DNA from: Terriglobia bacterium
GTDB taxonomy: Bacteria > Acidobacteriota > Terriglobia > UBA7540
Length of the DNA: 44,523 nt
Direction of reading: 5' to 3'
NCBI GenBank assembly: GCA_020073545.1
Contig: JAIQEZ010000028.1
Span: 1-44,523, forward strand
The position numbers and the translations under genes are program-made. The notes under the pieces are model-generated. The model worked only from the letters and a program-made list of their open reading frames with translations. It searched no databases and had not been told where the DNA came from. Positions 7,727-16,436 of the stretch are shown piece after piece. Numbering within the stretch: position 1 is the stretch's first letter; each line of letters starts with the position of its first letter.

Positions 7727-8740
7727 TCACTGCCGCGGTGGGTAAACCTTCGTCTTCCCGTTGCGGCTATTGGTCACCGTAAACTGCCCATCGGCCTGGG
7801 CCTCGAGCTTGATCCAGCTCACGCTGCTTTCCTGATCCACATTCACAATGAAAGGCTCAGGCGCGTTGTTCTCTTTGCCCGCATTCTGGGCGTAATGCAA
7901 CTGCCAGACGTCCTCGATGCCCGGCGAAGTGCGAATCGTCTGCAGAGCCTCGGGCGAGCCACCTTTGGTAGCGCCGTTGTTGATAATGGCCGCGCGCGGC
8001 CTGAGCGCCTGCACGATGGTCGGCGCGTTCGACTGGTCCAATCCATGGTGTGTGCTGAGGTAGACGTCCACCGTTCCGATTTTGTTGTCGGGGCAGGCGA
8101 GTTCCAGTTCTTTGTTCCAGGTCAGGTCGCTCAGATCGATCAGGCGAAATTTCCCGTACGTAACCAGCATGCCTATCGACTGAGCATTTTCAGAGGCATC
8201 AACCTCGCGAGGTTTCACGCTAGTACAGAGGGGATTCGGTTCACCCGCTCCCGGCAGCGGCCGCAAAATTCCCTGGCCGGTGGAGGCCACGACTCGCACG
8301 TCGATTCCCTCGATGGGAACTCGACTCCCCGCCCTGACAATCAGGTGAGATGCCCGATCCCGCACCCGCACATAGGCGTTGAAGAGCTCGTCAGCTTCTT
8401 TCCCCGTCTCGACGCTTCGTCCGTGATCCACATAGGTACCCACCGGTATGCGTTCGGCGAGCTCCGGCACGCCTCCCACATGGTCCCGGTGGTAGTGGGT
8501 GACCACCAGATAGTCGATGCGTGTGACGCCCGCGGCCTTGGCGACCGTGGCGATGCGCTCCGCGTCGCGGCCGTTGAAGCCCGGCCAGCCTGTATCCACC
8601 AGCATCGATTTCCCGGAAGGTGTGACGAAGAGCGTGGCTTGCCCGCCTTCCACGTCGATGAAATAAACATCCAAAACGTCGGCGGCCTGCGCCGGCACGC
8701 TGAGCAGAACGAAGAGAGCTGTCACAAGGAATGTGCGCAT
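7727..8740 (-). CDS. Secreted metallo-beta-lactamase-fold hydrolase (ComEC/Rec2-like MBL type)
   Basis: The protein has 337 residues. It opens with a signal peptide (MRTFLVTALFVLLSVPAQAA) and then an MBL domain: DVYFIDVEGGQATLF, LVDTGWPG and the metal motif HYHRDH, followed by STHHGLD. The DVEGGQA start is typical of MBL domains related to the C-terminal domain of ComEC, here as a free-standing exported enzyme. The substrate is unknown. I start at the ATG at 8740 rather than the first possible codon at 8773, because the signal peptide begins there and GAGGG lies about 9 nt upstream. It is convergent with the PQQ gene, so a joint role is not implied. Confidence 0.8.
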   Translation of the reverse strand: MRTFLVTALFVLLSVPAQAADVLDVYFIDVEGGQATLFVTPSGKSMLVDTGWPGFNGRDAERIATVAKAAGVTRIDYLVVTHYHRDHVGGVPELAERIPVGTYVDHGRSVETGKEADELFNAYVRVRDRASHLIVRAGSRVPIEGIDVRVVASTGQGILRPLPGAGEPNPLCTSVKPREVDASENAQSIGMLVTYGKFRLIDLSDLTWNKELELACPDNKIGTVDVYLSTHHGLDQSNAPTIVQALRPRAAIINNGATKGGSPEALQTIRTSPGIEDVWQLHYAQNAGKENNAPEPFIVNVDQESSVSWIKLEAQADGQFTVTNSRNGKTKVYPPRQ

Positions 8741-8867
8741 GGGGTGAACCCTCACAAAGGGCATTCGCCGCATCGACTAGGGCATCTTGAGGATCGCAGT
8801 TCACAGCCAACGTACGAGCCGCGCTCTCAGCGAGAAACGGCCTCGCCCTGCGACGCGGGTGGGCACG

Positions 8868-10127
8868 TCAGGAATGGGCCGCGGCAATGCAAGCCACGAT
8901 CGCGGCTAAAACCATCGCCACGAAAATCGGCAGGATGACGCGGCGCAGGGCGCGGCCCCCGAGGAAGGCCGCAATCCCGCCTTTCACCAGCGTATTCATC
9001 GCCCCCGCGAGCAGAATCGAGCCGCCTGCGGTGCTCCGTGCCAGCACGCCCTGCCGCGCCAATCCCGCCGCCGAGATGGTGAACGCGTCGACATCCGCCA
9101 GGCCCGCCAGCGCTCCCGCCGCATAAATGCCGGACGAGCCGAAGTAGTAATACGCCGCACGCGAGATGAACAGGACCCCCGCGAAGATCAATCCAAACTT
9201 GATGGCGCTGCCCAACTCCATGGGGTTCTTCACCTCGAGCGCAGTTTCTTGCTGGGCGCCTTTCTGCCTCCAAAGGAGAATTCCTACGCCCACGCCGATC
9301 ACCACCGGCAGCGCCATGGGGAGAATCAGGATAGGTGCCAGGTGGGGGTCGATCACAAAAGTTAGCAGAAGCATGCGGAGGAACATGATCGTCGAAGCGA
9401 TCACGATGCCCAGTGCGAAGTACTTTGCCAGCAGATCCTCCGCGTCGTGCGCCTTCTGCGAGAGGCCGAAGGTGACAGCGGTGCTGGAAGCGATTCCCCC
9501 CAGCACGCCCGTCACGGCCACGCCCCGCCGCGCTCCGAGCAAACGCATCAGCACGTAACCGATCATGCTTACGCCGGAAATCAATACTACCATCCACCAA
9601 ATCAGGCGCGGGTTCAAAACCTGGAACGGCCCGTAAGGACGGTTGGGAAGCAGCGGCAGTACAATCACGCTGACAATCCCAAACTTGAGGATGGCGTAAA
9701 GCTCTTCTTCGCGGATTCTCTCCGCGAGCTGATGCAGGGGCGCTTTGGTAGAGAGGAGCAGCGTGGTGACGACCGCAAATGTCGCGGCAGGAATCAGGAA
9801 GCCCAGCGCTGTGAGCGCGCCAAGGATGAAAGCGAGAACCGCGACGAACTCCGTGGTCGCACCCTTGTGTGGCCCGCCGACCTTCGATGCATACGCCGTG
9901 ACCACGATCGCGCACGTTCCCGCCAGCGCCACCGGCAGCACCCAGATGAATCCCGCTTGGGTCAGCAGGCCCGCGAGATACCCGCTCAGCACAATGATGG
10001 GGAAAGTGCGGACACCCGCGAACAGCGGCTCGTCGCCCCGTTGCGAGTGTTGCCGCTCAAGACCGATCAGCAGGCCCAGCAGCAGGGCCATGGCGCCGTG
10101 CCACGCGATCTGTGTGTAAGTGGGCAT
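8868..10127 (-). CDS. MgtC/SapB-DUF4010 family multi-spanning membrane protein
   Basis: The protein has 419 residues and is hydrophobic throughout, with about 12 TM segments. Residues about 1-130 resemble MgtC/SapB (GLLIGLERQHSQ, then FAGVRTFPII); residues about 190-400 match the DUF4010 part (RRGVAVTGVLGGIASSTAVTF, LAGLADVDAFTIS, GAMNTLVKGG). Transport or regulation of a small solute is usually assumed for the family; no substrate is proved. The ATG at 10127 is well supported: it overlaps the TGA of the preceding carbonic-anhydrase-like gene as TGATG, the signature of translational coupling. That link suggests the two products work together. Confidence 0.85.
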   Translation of the reverse strand: MPTYTQIAWHGAMALLLGLLIGLERQHSQRGDEPLFAGVRTFPIIVLSGYLAGLLTQAGFIWVLPVALAGTCAIVVTAYASKVGGPHKGATTEFVAVLAFILGALTALGFLIPAATFAVVTTLLLSTKAPLHQLAERIREEELYAILKFGIVSVIVLPLLPNRPYGPFQVLNPRLIWWMVVLISGVSMIGYVLMRLLGARRGVAVTGVLGGIASSTAVTFGLSQKAHDAEDLLAKYFALGIVIASTIMFLRMLLLTFVIDPHLAPILILPMALPVVIGVGVGILLWRQKGAQQETALEVKNPMELGSAIKFGLIFAGVLFISRAAYYYFGSSGIYAAGALAGLADVDAFTISAAGLARQGVLARSTAGGSILLAGAMNTLVKGGIAAFLGGRALRRVILPIFVAMVLAAIVACIAAAHS

Positions 10128-10591
10128 CAGGCGGAGACCGCGTCGATGGTGATGTGCTCGTTCGCATCCCATCCCGCGTAGTAGAGCTCCACGCTCAGGT
10201 CAGGACGCTCTCGCGCCAGCGCCACCCGCGCGCGCCGCAGGTCTTCTTCCTGACGCTGGCGCGGCTCGGAAGAAGAGTGCAGGTGGAATGGCAGCTCCTT
10301 GTACCAGCCGCAATCCTGGTGCTGGATCAGGATCAGCCGCCTCAGGTCATGTGCCTCCACCAAGAACCGAAACCACTTCCAACCCGCCCATGAAAACTTC
10401 GGCAAGTATTCGACCAGCGTCAGGCATTGCGCTCCGCCGGGCAACACCAGCAAATCGTAGTTCTCATCGAGATCCAGCGTGAGATTCAAGAACTCGTAAA
10501 ACCCTGCTTGAAACCGATGGTCGCTGCAGTGAATGGCCAGCACTTCGGCGTCCGTGTGCTTCAGCGACGAGGAGAGTTGAATGCTCGCCAT
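10127..10591 (-). CDS. Small beta-carbonic-anhydrase-like protein
   Basis: The protein has 154 residues. It carries the ligand pattern of beta-carbonic anhydrases: C22-x-D24-x-R26 in HCSDHRF and H91-x-x-C94 in QHQDCGWY, separated by a LLVLPGGAQ strand-loop. In the known family Cys-His-Cys bind zinc and the Asp-Arg pair gates it. At 154 residues it is shorter than typical enzymes (about 200), and I cannot tell whether it hydrates CO2. AAGGGG lies 8 nt before the ATG. It overlaps the DUF4010 gene by one base (TGATG), so an ion- or bicarbonate-linked role of the pair is an attractive inference. Confidence 0.7.
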   Translation of the reverse strand: MASIQLSSSLKHTDAEVLAIHCSDHRFQAGFYEFLNLTLDLDENYDLLVLPGGAQCLTLVEYLPKFSWAGWKWFRFLVEAHDLRRLILIQHQDCGWYKELPFHLHSSSEPRQRQEEDLRRARVALARERPDLSVELYYAGWDANEHITIDAVSA

Positions 10592-10685
10592 GCGTTATCC
10601 CCTTGCGCGTGGTGGAAGCCGACCGGGGCGCTGCAACTGAGGGCGCTCTCGAAACGGCGGCGCCGCGCTGGTCCTTTCCACCCAC

Positions 10686-10713
10686 GACTCCGGACCCCGG
10701 ACTTCGGAGTGTC
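10686..10713. repeat. Heptad tract (GACNCCG type), 4 units
   Basis: Four successive 7-mers starting at 10686, 10693, 10700 and 10707. The first three read GACTCCG, then GACCCCG, then GACTTCG. It lies in the 127-nt gap between the flotillin stop and the carbonic-anhydrase-like start. The same heptamer family occurs at 38100-38141. Confidence 0.8.
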
Positions 10714-10718
10714 CCTTG

Positions 10719-12296
10719 CTACTTCTTCCCTCCGCGTTCCTCCGCGCGTGGCGGCGCGGGCGTTGCCACCGGAGCCGGTTTTTCGCCCTCCACGCCGAGT
10801 TGCGCAAGCACGCTGGGAACGTCCAGGCCGAGTGCCTGCAGTTGCTGCAGCAAGCTGAACACCAGCGCCGGACCGGTGCGTGCAATGCGGCCGATGCCGC
10901 CCGTGCTGTCGCCCCCCGCGCCGTTGCCCTGCTCGATGACTACGACTTTGTCAATATTCCCGAGTGGCGCAGCCACGGCGCCGAAAACCGCTGCCGAGGC
11001 TTGCAGCACGCTAGGCAGCTTCTCCAGCAGTGTTTGCAGCTTGGCCGCATCGTTGAACTGCCGCCACGCTTCGGCTTTCTTCAAGATGGCCTGCGCTTCC
11101 GCCACACCTTGAGCTTCGATGGCGCGGGCCTGCGCCAGGCCCATGGCTTCGATCTTCGCGGCTTCCGCGCGGCCTTCCGCTTCCACCGCCGCCGCGCGGC
11201 CCATGCCTTCCTGTCGCAGCTTTTGCTGCTGGGCTTCGGCCATGGCGATCTGCGCGGTCTTCTGCCCGTCTGCTTCCAGGATCGCCGCCTGCTTCTTCGC
11301 TTCCGCGCGCACGATGGCCGCTTGCCGCTCGGCCTCTGCTGGCTTAATCACGGTGGCCTCGAGCTCTTTCTGCCTGCGCAGCACTTCCTGTTCCTGCACG
11401 GCGATCTCTTCCTGCGTGCGCGCTCTCTCCACGCGCACTTCTTCCGCCACCACGGCCTGCTTCGCCTTGGCTTCCGCCAGCGGCCCGGCCTGTGCGGCCC
11501 GGGCCTTCTCCGTTTCGATTTCAGCCTGGTACTGCGCCTGCTTCACTTGAAAGTCGCGCTGCGCGGCGGAGATGTTGGCGTCGGCGTCGAACTTCGCCTT
11601 CTCGCCTTCCTGCATCGCCAAGGCGGATTTGATCTTCGAGTCGCGCGTGGCTTCGGCCTCGCCGATGGTTCCATCGCGCTTCACTTCCGCCGTGCGCTTC
11701 TTTCCCAACGCGTCAAGATAGCCTTCCTCATCGCTAATGTCCTGGATCGTCAGCACGTCCACGCCAATGCCCATGCGCTCCAAGTCGAGCGCCGCCTCCG
11801 ACGTCAGCTTCTGCGCGAAGCTTTGCCGGTCGCTGTTCACTTCCTCCACCGTCAGCGTCCCGAGGATCGACCGCAAGTGGCCTTCCAGCGTCTGGAAGAT
11901 CACCTTCTGGATCTGGTCGTGCGTCATGCCCAGAAAGCGCTCCGCCGCCGCGGCCAGCGAGAGGTCGTCGCTCTTGATCTTCACGTTGGCCACTGCCTTG
12001 ACGGAAATCGGCACGCCTTTCAGCGTATAAGCACGCTTGATTTCGAGCGGAATCGTGAAGACGTTCAGCGAGAGATAATCGACTTGCTCCAGCAGCGGCC
12101 AGCGAAACGCCGCGCCGCCTCGCACCATGCGATAGCCCACCAAGCGGCCGTCCGGCAGCTTGTGTTTGCGCCCGCTGAGGATCGCCACCGCGTTGGGCGG
12201 TACCTTGACGTAATTCTTGCTGAACCGCGAAAGCGCAATCAGCAGCGCAATGGCGGCGATGATCGCCAGAAAAATGACGAAGGGTTGAAAGGCCAT
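10719..12296 (-). CDS. Flotillin-family protein (YuaG/FloT-like)
   Basis: The protein has 525 residues. A TM segment at the N-terminus (VIFLAIIAAIALLIAL) is followed by an SPFH/Band-7 domain (VPPNAVAILSGRKH ... VKIKSDDLSLAAAAERFLG ... ERMGIGVDVLTIQDISD) at about residues 30-220, then a long Ala/Glu/Gln coiled coil with EAEA-type repeats to about residue 420, and a C-terminal flotillin tail. Flotillins form large membrane scaffolds in bacterial lipid domains. AGGAGG lies 7 nt before the ATG. The NfeD-like gene 72 nt upstream is its usual partner (yuaF-yuaG in Bacillus). The C-terminal PAPVATPAPP stretch is low complexity. Confidence 0.9.
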   Translation of the reverse strand: MAFQPFVIFLAIIAAIALLIALSRFSKNYVKVPPNAVAILSGRKHKLPDGRLVGYRMVRGGAAFRWPLLEQVDYLSLNVFTIPLEIKRAYTLKGVPISVKAVANVKIKSDDLSLAAAAERFLGMTHDQIQKVIFQTLEGHLRSILGTLTVEEVNSDRQSFAQKLTSEAALDLERMGIGVDVLTIQDISDEEGYLDALGKKRTAEVKRDGTIGEAEATRDSKIKSALAMQEGEKAKFDADANISAAQRDFQVKQAQYQAEIETEKARAAQAGPLAEAKAKQAVVAEEVRVERARTQEEIAVQEQEVLRRQKELEATVIKPAEAERQAAIVRAEAKKQAAILEADGQKTAQIAMAEAQQQKLRQEGMGRAAAVEAEGRAEAAKIEAMGLAQARAIEAQGVAEAQAILKKAEAWRQFNDAAKLQTLLEKLPSVLQASAAVFGAVAAPLGNIDKVVVIEQGNGAGGDSTGGIGRIARTGPALVFSLLQQLQALGLDVPSVLAQLGVEGEKPAPVATPAPPRAEERGGKK

Positions 12297-12319
12297 GATC
12301 TTCCTCCTGCGGGTCGGGC

Positions 12320-12335
12320 AAGCACGCTGGTGCTT
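12320..12335. repeat. Hairpin in the NfeD-flotillin gap
   Basis: AAGCAC and GTGCTT are perfect complements around GCTG, about 25 nt before the flotillin start. It may affect the relative expression of the two genes; no function is shown. Confidence 0.4.
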
Positions 12336-12368
12336 CTGGCGCGGGGCAGGCAGCTCTCGCCTACAGCC

Positions 12369-12911
12369 TCATTCCGCGCGCTCCACCAGCACGACCTCCC
12401 CGACGATGGCGTTGATTCTTACCAGGGTGTTGACAGGAATCTCCTCGTTGTGCGCGGCGCGGGCGATCTTTTCCACCACGGTGTCGCCCAACGTGCAGCG
12501 CACCTGGCCCATTCCACCTTTGGGAATGGCTACGCTCACCTGCGCAGTGTTCCCCACCAGGTCACCTGTGTGGACATGGCTCGAGGCCTGTTGACTGTAA
12601 AGAAAACTCGCGAAAGCGTAGATCACGCCCGCAAACAGCACGCCGCCTCCGAATCCCATCGCCGTGCTCGCGCCCAGCCCATAACCCAGGTGTATCCCGA
12701 TCGCGCCAAAGCTGCCGAACGCCGTCACGAACACGCTCAGGATGCGGCTGCTCAGGATGCTCGGCCCCCCACCGTGGCCGTCGACGTCGTGGCTAAAATC
12801 GCCGTGCTCGAACAGGTCGCCGAGGATGGAACTGGCAATCAGAAAGACGAAGCCGAACGCCGCAATGGCCAGAAAGGTGACGAATGCTGAAATGCTTGCG
12901 AGGAGAATCAT
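12369..12911 (-). CDS. NfeD/YuaF-like membrane protein, flotillin partner
   Basis: The protein has 180 residues. The N-terminal half has TM segments (LLASISAFVTFLAIAAFGFV; ILSVFVTAFGSFGAIGIHLG; GFGGGVLFAGVIYAFASFLY); the C-terminal third (HTGDLVGNTAQVSVAIPKG ... VNTLVRINAIVGEVVLVER) looks like the OB-fold domain of NfeD proteins. It is the upstream neighbour of flotillin, the usual arrangement. The frame is open for 71 more codons, but the extension is not membrane-like; GGAGG lies 8 nt before the ATG at 12911, which fixes the start. Confidence 0.85.
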   Translation of the reverse strand: MILLASISAFVTFLAIAAFGFVFLIASSILGDLFEHGDFSHDVDGHGGGPSILSSRILSVFVTAFGSFGAIGIHLGYGLGASTAMGFGGGVLFAGVIYAFASFLYSQQASSHVHTGDLVGNTAQVSVAIPKGGMGQVRCTLGDTVVEKIARAAHNEEIPVNTLVRINAIVGEVVLVERAE

Positions 12912-13065
12912 ATCGATGGCCTCCGCATAAGGAGAGCGTGCTGCACCTCGCGAGGAGCTGCCGCTGTGCGGACAATTTCGCTTGCAAGTGAAGGTTACTC
13001 TAAGGCCAAGCCGCGGCGAAGTCAAGGCGAGGAGGCAGGCCGGAAGGAAGCTCTGGCTGCGGCGC

Positions 13066-13239
13066 TCAAGGCGCGGGGTACATGATCCAGCCCAGCAGCA
13101 CCGCGATGCCCACGAACGCCACAAAGACTTTCCCGCCGTAAAGCAACCGGTCGCGCGGCGTGTCCTTGCTCAGGACTCCAAACACTACGGAGACGAGGAA
13201 GGAGAACAGGAGCATCGCCGGAAGGTGTGGAATAGCCAT
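13066..13239 (-). CDS. Small two-TM membrane protein (57 aa)
   Basis: An ATG at 13239 opens a 57-residue frame ending in TGA at 13066-13068. It has two hydrophobic segments (AMLLFSFLVSVVFGVLS and KVFVAFVGIAVLLGWIMY) separated by a charged turn with KDTPRDR. The clean hydrophobic-charged-hydrophobic layout and its position, filling the gap between the NfeD-like gene and the DUF6677-like gene on the same strand, support a real gene. I recognise no named family. Confidence 0.65.
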   Translation of the reverse strand: MAIPHLPAMLLFSFLVSVVFGVLSKDTPRDRLLYGGKVFVAFVGIAVLLGWIMYPAP

Positions 13240-13242
13240 GTC

Positions 13243-13291
13243 AGAACCCAGTCAACAGTGACGAGTGACAAGTGACGAGCAAAGAGCAAAA
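13243..13291. repeat. Heptad tract (AGTGACG type), 7 units
   Basis: Seven units step by exactly 7 nt from 13243, each starting with AG; the best conserved are AGTGACG (13257 and 13271) and AGTGACA (13264). The arms AGTGACGAGTG (13257-13267) and CACTCGTCACT (13307-13317) also form an inverted repeat. The tract fills the gap between the stop of the gene at 13322 and the start of the small gene at 13239. Confidence 0.85.
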
Positions 13292-13321
13292 ACTTTGCGC
13301 GCGCTTCACTCGTCACTGCAC

Positions 13322-13738
13322 TTATGGTTTTCTCCCCATAGCAACGTCGTAAACGTCAAGAATCGCCAGCACATTCAGCATCCCTGCAGCCACAAGACAA
13401 GCTGTCCCATAGTCGGCGCTTACAAAGAGCGGATCGCCGCCCGCATAGCCGAAGAAGCGCGCCGCCGGCATGGCCACGCCCACGCACAGCTCGCCGAAGT
13501 AACCCAGCGTCTGCAGGTACGATCCCGAGCTGGTAGAGAAAAATTCGCCGCGCATGGCGATGCCCATCAGGAACATCGCCACAATCGTCGCAAAGAGGAT
13601 CAGCGCTCGCCATTTGCGGCCAAGCAGCAAGTGGCCCAACCCGGGCACAACCCACGCGGCTGCGCACACTCGCACCAGCGTGCTCAGCTTGGGCTGAGCT
13701 TTGGCGGGAACAGCTTCCCGGACGGCTTTGTTCGCCAT
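13322..13738 (-). CDS. Small membrane protein, DUF6677-like
   Basis: The protein has 138 residues. After a basic N-terminus it has VCAAAWVVPGLGHLLLGRKWRA and three further hydrophobic segments. The VPGLGHLLLGRK-type motif resembles the TM2/DUF6677 kind of small membrane proteins; the family assignment is tentative and no function is known. The longest frame begins with a TTG at 13747, but the ATG at 13738 is preferred. It is in a run of membrane-protein genes on the minus strand. Confidence 0.7.
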   Translation of the reverse strand: MANKAVREAVPAKAQPKLSTLVRVCAAAWVVPGLGHLLLGRKWRALILFATIVAMFLMGIAMRGEFFSTSSGSYLQTLGYFGELCVGVAMPAARFFGYAGGDPLFVSADYGTACLVAAGMLNVLAILDVYDVAMGRKP

Positions 13739-13885
13739 GAGTCGCAACTCAGAGGAACGGCTGCCGCCGTCCCCACCTCAACATGTCACCCTGCGACAGA
13801 TCCCACGGACTTCACCACGATTCCTGGCCGCCGCCCCCACAGCAAGGTCAAAGCCGGCAAGCCAAGTCCTCCAACCTAACACACC

Positions 13886-15067
13886 TTATCGCGGAGCGGC
13901 AAGGATGGGGACAATCGCTTGTTGGATCTCTCCCGTCACACGCGCGTCGCGCTCTTCCACGAACACGTTCACTTCACTCCGGACGCCGAATTCGTTCAGG
14001 TAAATGCCCGGTTCGATGGAAAAGCATGTCCGGGGGATAATCCGCCGCTCGTCGTGTGTTTCGAAGTTATCCATGTTAGCGCCGTTGCCGTGCACGTCTT
14101 CGCCAATCGAGTGGCCTGTGCGGTGAACGAAGAAGGCGCCATACCCGCCCCTGGTGATGACCTGGCGCGCGGCATCGTCAACTTCGTAACCGTGCAAAGG
14201 ATGCCCGGCGCGCATCGACTCCTGCACCAGGCTGATCGCCGCGTCGCGCGCCTCGCGAACGACCTCAAAAATCTCCGTGTAGCGGTGCGGGGCAGTCTCA
14301 CCGACATATCCCGTCCAGGTGATGTCGAAGTAAACGCCGCCGGGTTTGTTCTGTTTGGCCCAGACGTCCATGAGCACAAAGTCCCCGCTACGAATGGGCA
14401 GCGAGCTCTCCCGCGACGGCGAGTAATGCGGGTTGCCGGTGTTGGCATTCACCGACACGTTGGGGGCTTCGTCCGCGATCACCCGCTGCGCGTCGAACAG
14501 CCGCACCATCTCCTGCTGCACGTCGTATTCGCTAAGCGTCTTGCCCAAGCGCACCGCGTCGCGAATCATGGCAAACCCCGTCCTGACCGCTTCGTGCACC
14601 ACTCGCCCGGCCGCTAGATGCGACTGCCACTCGACCTCCGACCAGCACGCTTCGAACTGCTGCACGAGGTCCGCCGAAGAGACCACTTCCACGCCGCAGT
14701 CTTTCACCAGCTCCACGGTGCCCGCATCCACCAACCCCACATAGGGAATGCTGTTGAGAGGCGAATATTGCATCGCAATGCGATGTTTTCCCGCGAGCAG
14801 GCGGGCGAGGCCGTCGCGTTGTTCGCGCCAGGAAGAATAGTGATCGTCGCTGCCCGGCAGGCCCGCCAGGTTCTGCGCCTCAATACGATGCACCAGCTTC
14901 GCCGGCTCACCCTCTTTAGGAATCAGGTAATACCAGCGGCGCGTACACATCGGAGGGTTAATCTTGAGCACGCGATAGGCAATGGGATCGCGCCGGTGAT
15001 GGTCGTAGAACAGCCAGCCGTCTAGTTCTGCTGTGCGAAGTGCTGTCTGAATATCGCTGAGATTCAT
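13886..15067 (-). CDS. M24-family metallopeptidase (Xaa-Pro aminopeptidase/prolidase-like)
   Basis: The protein has 393 residues. An N-terminal creatinase-like domain (about 1-150) precedes the pita-bread domain. The five metal ligands are all visible: D234 (VLMDVWAK), D248 (YFDITW), H319 (HRTGHSIG), E352 (SIEPGIY) and E365 (VRSEVNV). It should release N-terminal residues before proline, or split X-Pro dipeptides, in the cytoplasm. GAGGGGG lies shortly before the ATG. The POT peptide transporter is 79 nt upstream on the same strand, which fits uptake of small peptides followed by hydrolysis. Confidence 0.88.
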   Translation of the reverse strand: MNLSDIQTALRTAELDGWLFYDHHRRDPIAYRVLKINPPMCTRRWYYLIPKEGEPAKLVHRIEAQNLAGLPGSDDHYSSWREQRDGLARLLAGKHRIAMQYSPLNSIPYVGLVDAGTVELVKDCGVEVVSSADLVQQFEACWSEVEWQSHLAAGRVVHEAVRTGFAMIRDAVRLGKTLSEYDVQQEMVRLFDAQRVIADEAPNVSVNANTGNPHYSPSRESSLPIRSGDFVLMDVWAKQNKPGGVYFDITWTGYVGETAPHRYTEIFEVVREARDAAISLVQESMRAGHPLHGYEVDDAARQVITRGGYGAFFVHRTGHSIGEDVHGNGANMDNFETHDERRIIPRTCFSIEPGIYLNEFGVRSEVNVFVEERDARVTGEIQQAIVPILAAPR

Positions 15068-15146
15068 CGAGTGTCCCCCTCATAGCGGTCGATCGTTCAA
15101 CTTGACAGTCTGCCGAAAGAACTCGCTCGGGCCGCTCTCCCCGGCC

Positions 15147-16436
15147 TTAGCCTCCAGTCCCCAGGCTCTGTCCTTGACCAAGCTTGAAGATCTTATCGTA
15201 AATCACCATCAACACCGCGCCGGAGATTCCAACTCCAGAGATCACCCACCACATTTGCTGCGGCCGGTGCCGGACATCGCCGAACTCATGGAGAAGATAT
15301 CCGCCCAGCGGCCCTGCGATGAGGTACCCAATGGCAATGGGCAGGAACGCGTAGCCCATGTAAAGCCCCTGCTGGCCGGAGGGCGCAAGGCGTGAGATAT
15401 ATTCGTAGTAGCGCGCCGCCTGGGTGATTTCGCCGAGCGCCAGTACCACCAGCGCCGCGACCAGCCCCATGGTCGTTGGATGGAGGGCCAGAATCAGCCA
15501 CGACAGACTGGAGATGAGCAGGCCTAGCGTCATGGCTGAAAACGCGGGAATTCTGCGGGTCACATAGCTCACCAGAATCTGGAAGCAAATCACCGTGAAC
15601 GCGTCGATCGAAAGCAGCAGATCGGCATTGGCGTTGGGGTCCACATAGCCCCGCAAGAACATCGGCGCGGAAATGAATTCCTGCCAGAAGACCACGAAGA
15701 AGCTCGAAAAAATCACCAGGAAGAGGACGAAGCGGAAATTGCCCAGCACCACGAACATGTTCTTGATGGCATCCGCCACACTCGCCACTTTCTGTTCGCC
15801 CGATTGCGTCGGCTCACGGAAGAAGCCCAGCGTAACCAGGAACATCAGGAATACGCTGAGGGCGGAAACGCGAAAGACGTTCTCCATGCCCCACCCCAAC
15901 TGCTTGCGCACCAACCAGGCCATGATCGGCCCGAGCGTGCCACCGATATTCACCAGGGTGTAATAAATCGAATAACCGATGGAACGAACGTTTTCCGCCG
16001 AAGCGCGTGCCGTCGTCCCCGCCACGCAGGGTTTTACCACGGCCGGCCCCAGCGCCGGAATCATCAGGATGCCGAGTACCAGCCACTTGTCGCCCAGCGC
16101 CTGGCGCGCCCCGTGCATCCACGGCGCCGAAAGTGACCCCAACAGAAAATAGCCGACCGTCATGACGAGGTACGCAAACATCAGCGCGCGGCGAAAACCA
16201 AAGCGGTCGGCGAGCGTGCCGCCTAGCACCGGCAGAAACCACACCACAAAGCCGAAAATCCCGATCATCCAGCCGGTGACTTCTTTCGACAAATGCAGTT
16301 GCTCATTCAGATACATCGCCAGCACCGCGCTCGCGCCGTAGTACGAAAGGCGCTCGAACAGTTCCGTGAAGTTCGCCACCCAGAAGGGGCGGTCGAATCC
16401 CGCGCGAATTTCCTCAAGTCGCTGCGTGAAGCTCAC
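15147..16436 (-). CDS. POT-family proton-coupled oligopeptide transporter
   Basis: The protein has 429 residues and 12-14 TM segments. The TM1 motif ExxER is present at residues 25-29 in NFTELFERLSYYGAS, the signature of POT/PTR2 symporters, and GGTLADRFGFRR gives the MFS loop motif. It imports di- and tripeptides with protons in characterised members. The start is GTG at 16436: it overlaps the TGA of the DUF167 gene (16433-16435), and AGGAGG lies five bases before it. The frame is open further upstream but that stretch overlaps DUF167 and is not membrane-like. It forms an operon with DUF167 and the M24 peptidase. Confidence 0.88.
   Translation of the reverse strand: MSFTQRLEEIRAGFDRPFWVANFTELFERLSYYGASAVLAMYLNEQLHLSKEVTGWMIGIFGFVVWFLPVLGGTLADRFGFRRALMFAYLVMTVGYFLLGSLSAPWMHGARQALGDKWLVLGILMIPALGPAVVKPCVAGTTARASAENVRSIGYSIYYTLVNIGGTLGPIMAWLVRKQLGWGMENVFRVSALSVFLMFLVTLGFFREPTQSGEQKVASVADAIKNMFVVLGNFRFVLFLVIFSSFFVVFWQEFISAPMFLRGYVDPNANADLLLSIDAFTVICFQILVSYVTRRIPAFSAMTLGLLISSLSWLILALHPTTMGLVAALVVLALGEITQAARYYEYISRLAPSGQQGLYMGYAFLPIAIGYLIAGPLGGYLLHEFGDVRHRPQQMWWVISGVGISGAVLMVIYDKIFKLGQGQSLGTGG

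Noticed and set aside
10716-12890. 724-codon open frame on the plus strand over flotillin and NfeD genes
   Set aside because: It is antisense to two well-recognised genes; its product is Arg/His/Leu-rich with no family features, as expected from GC-biased codon use on the other strand.
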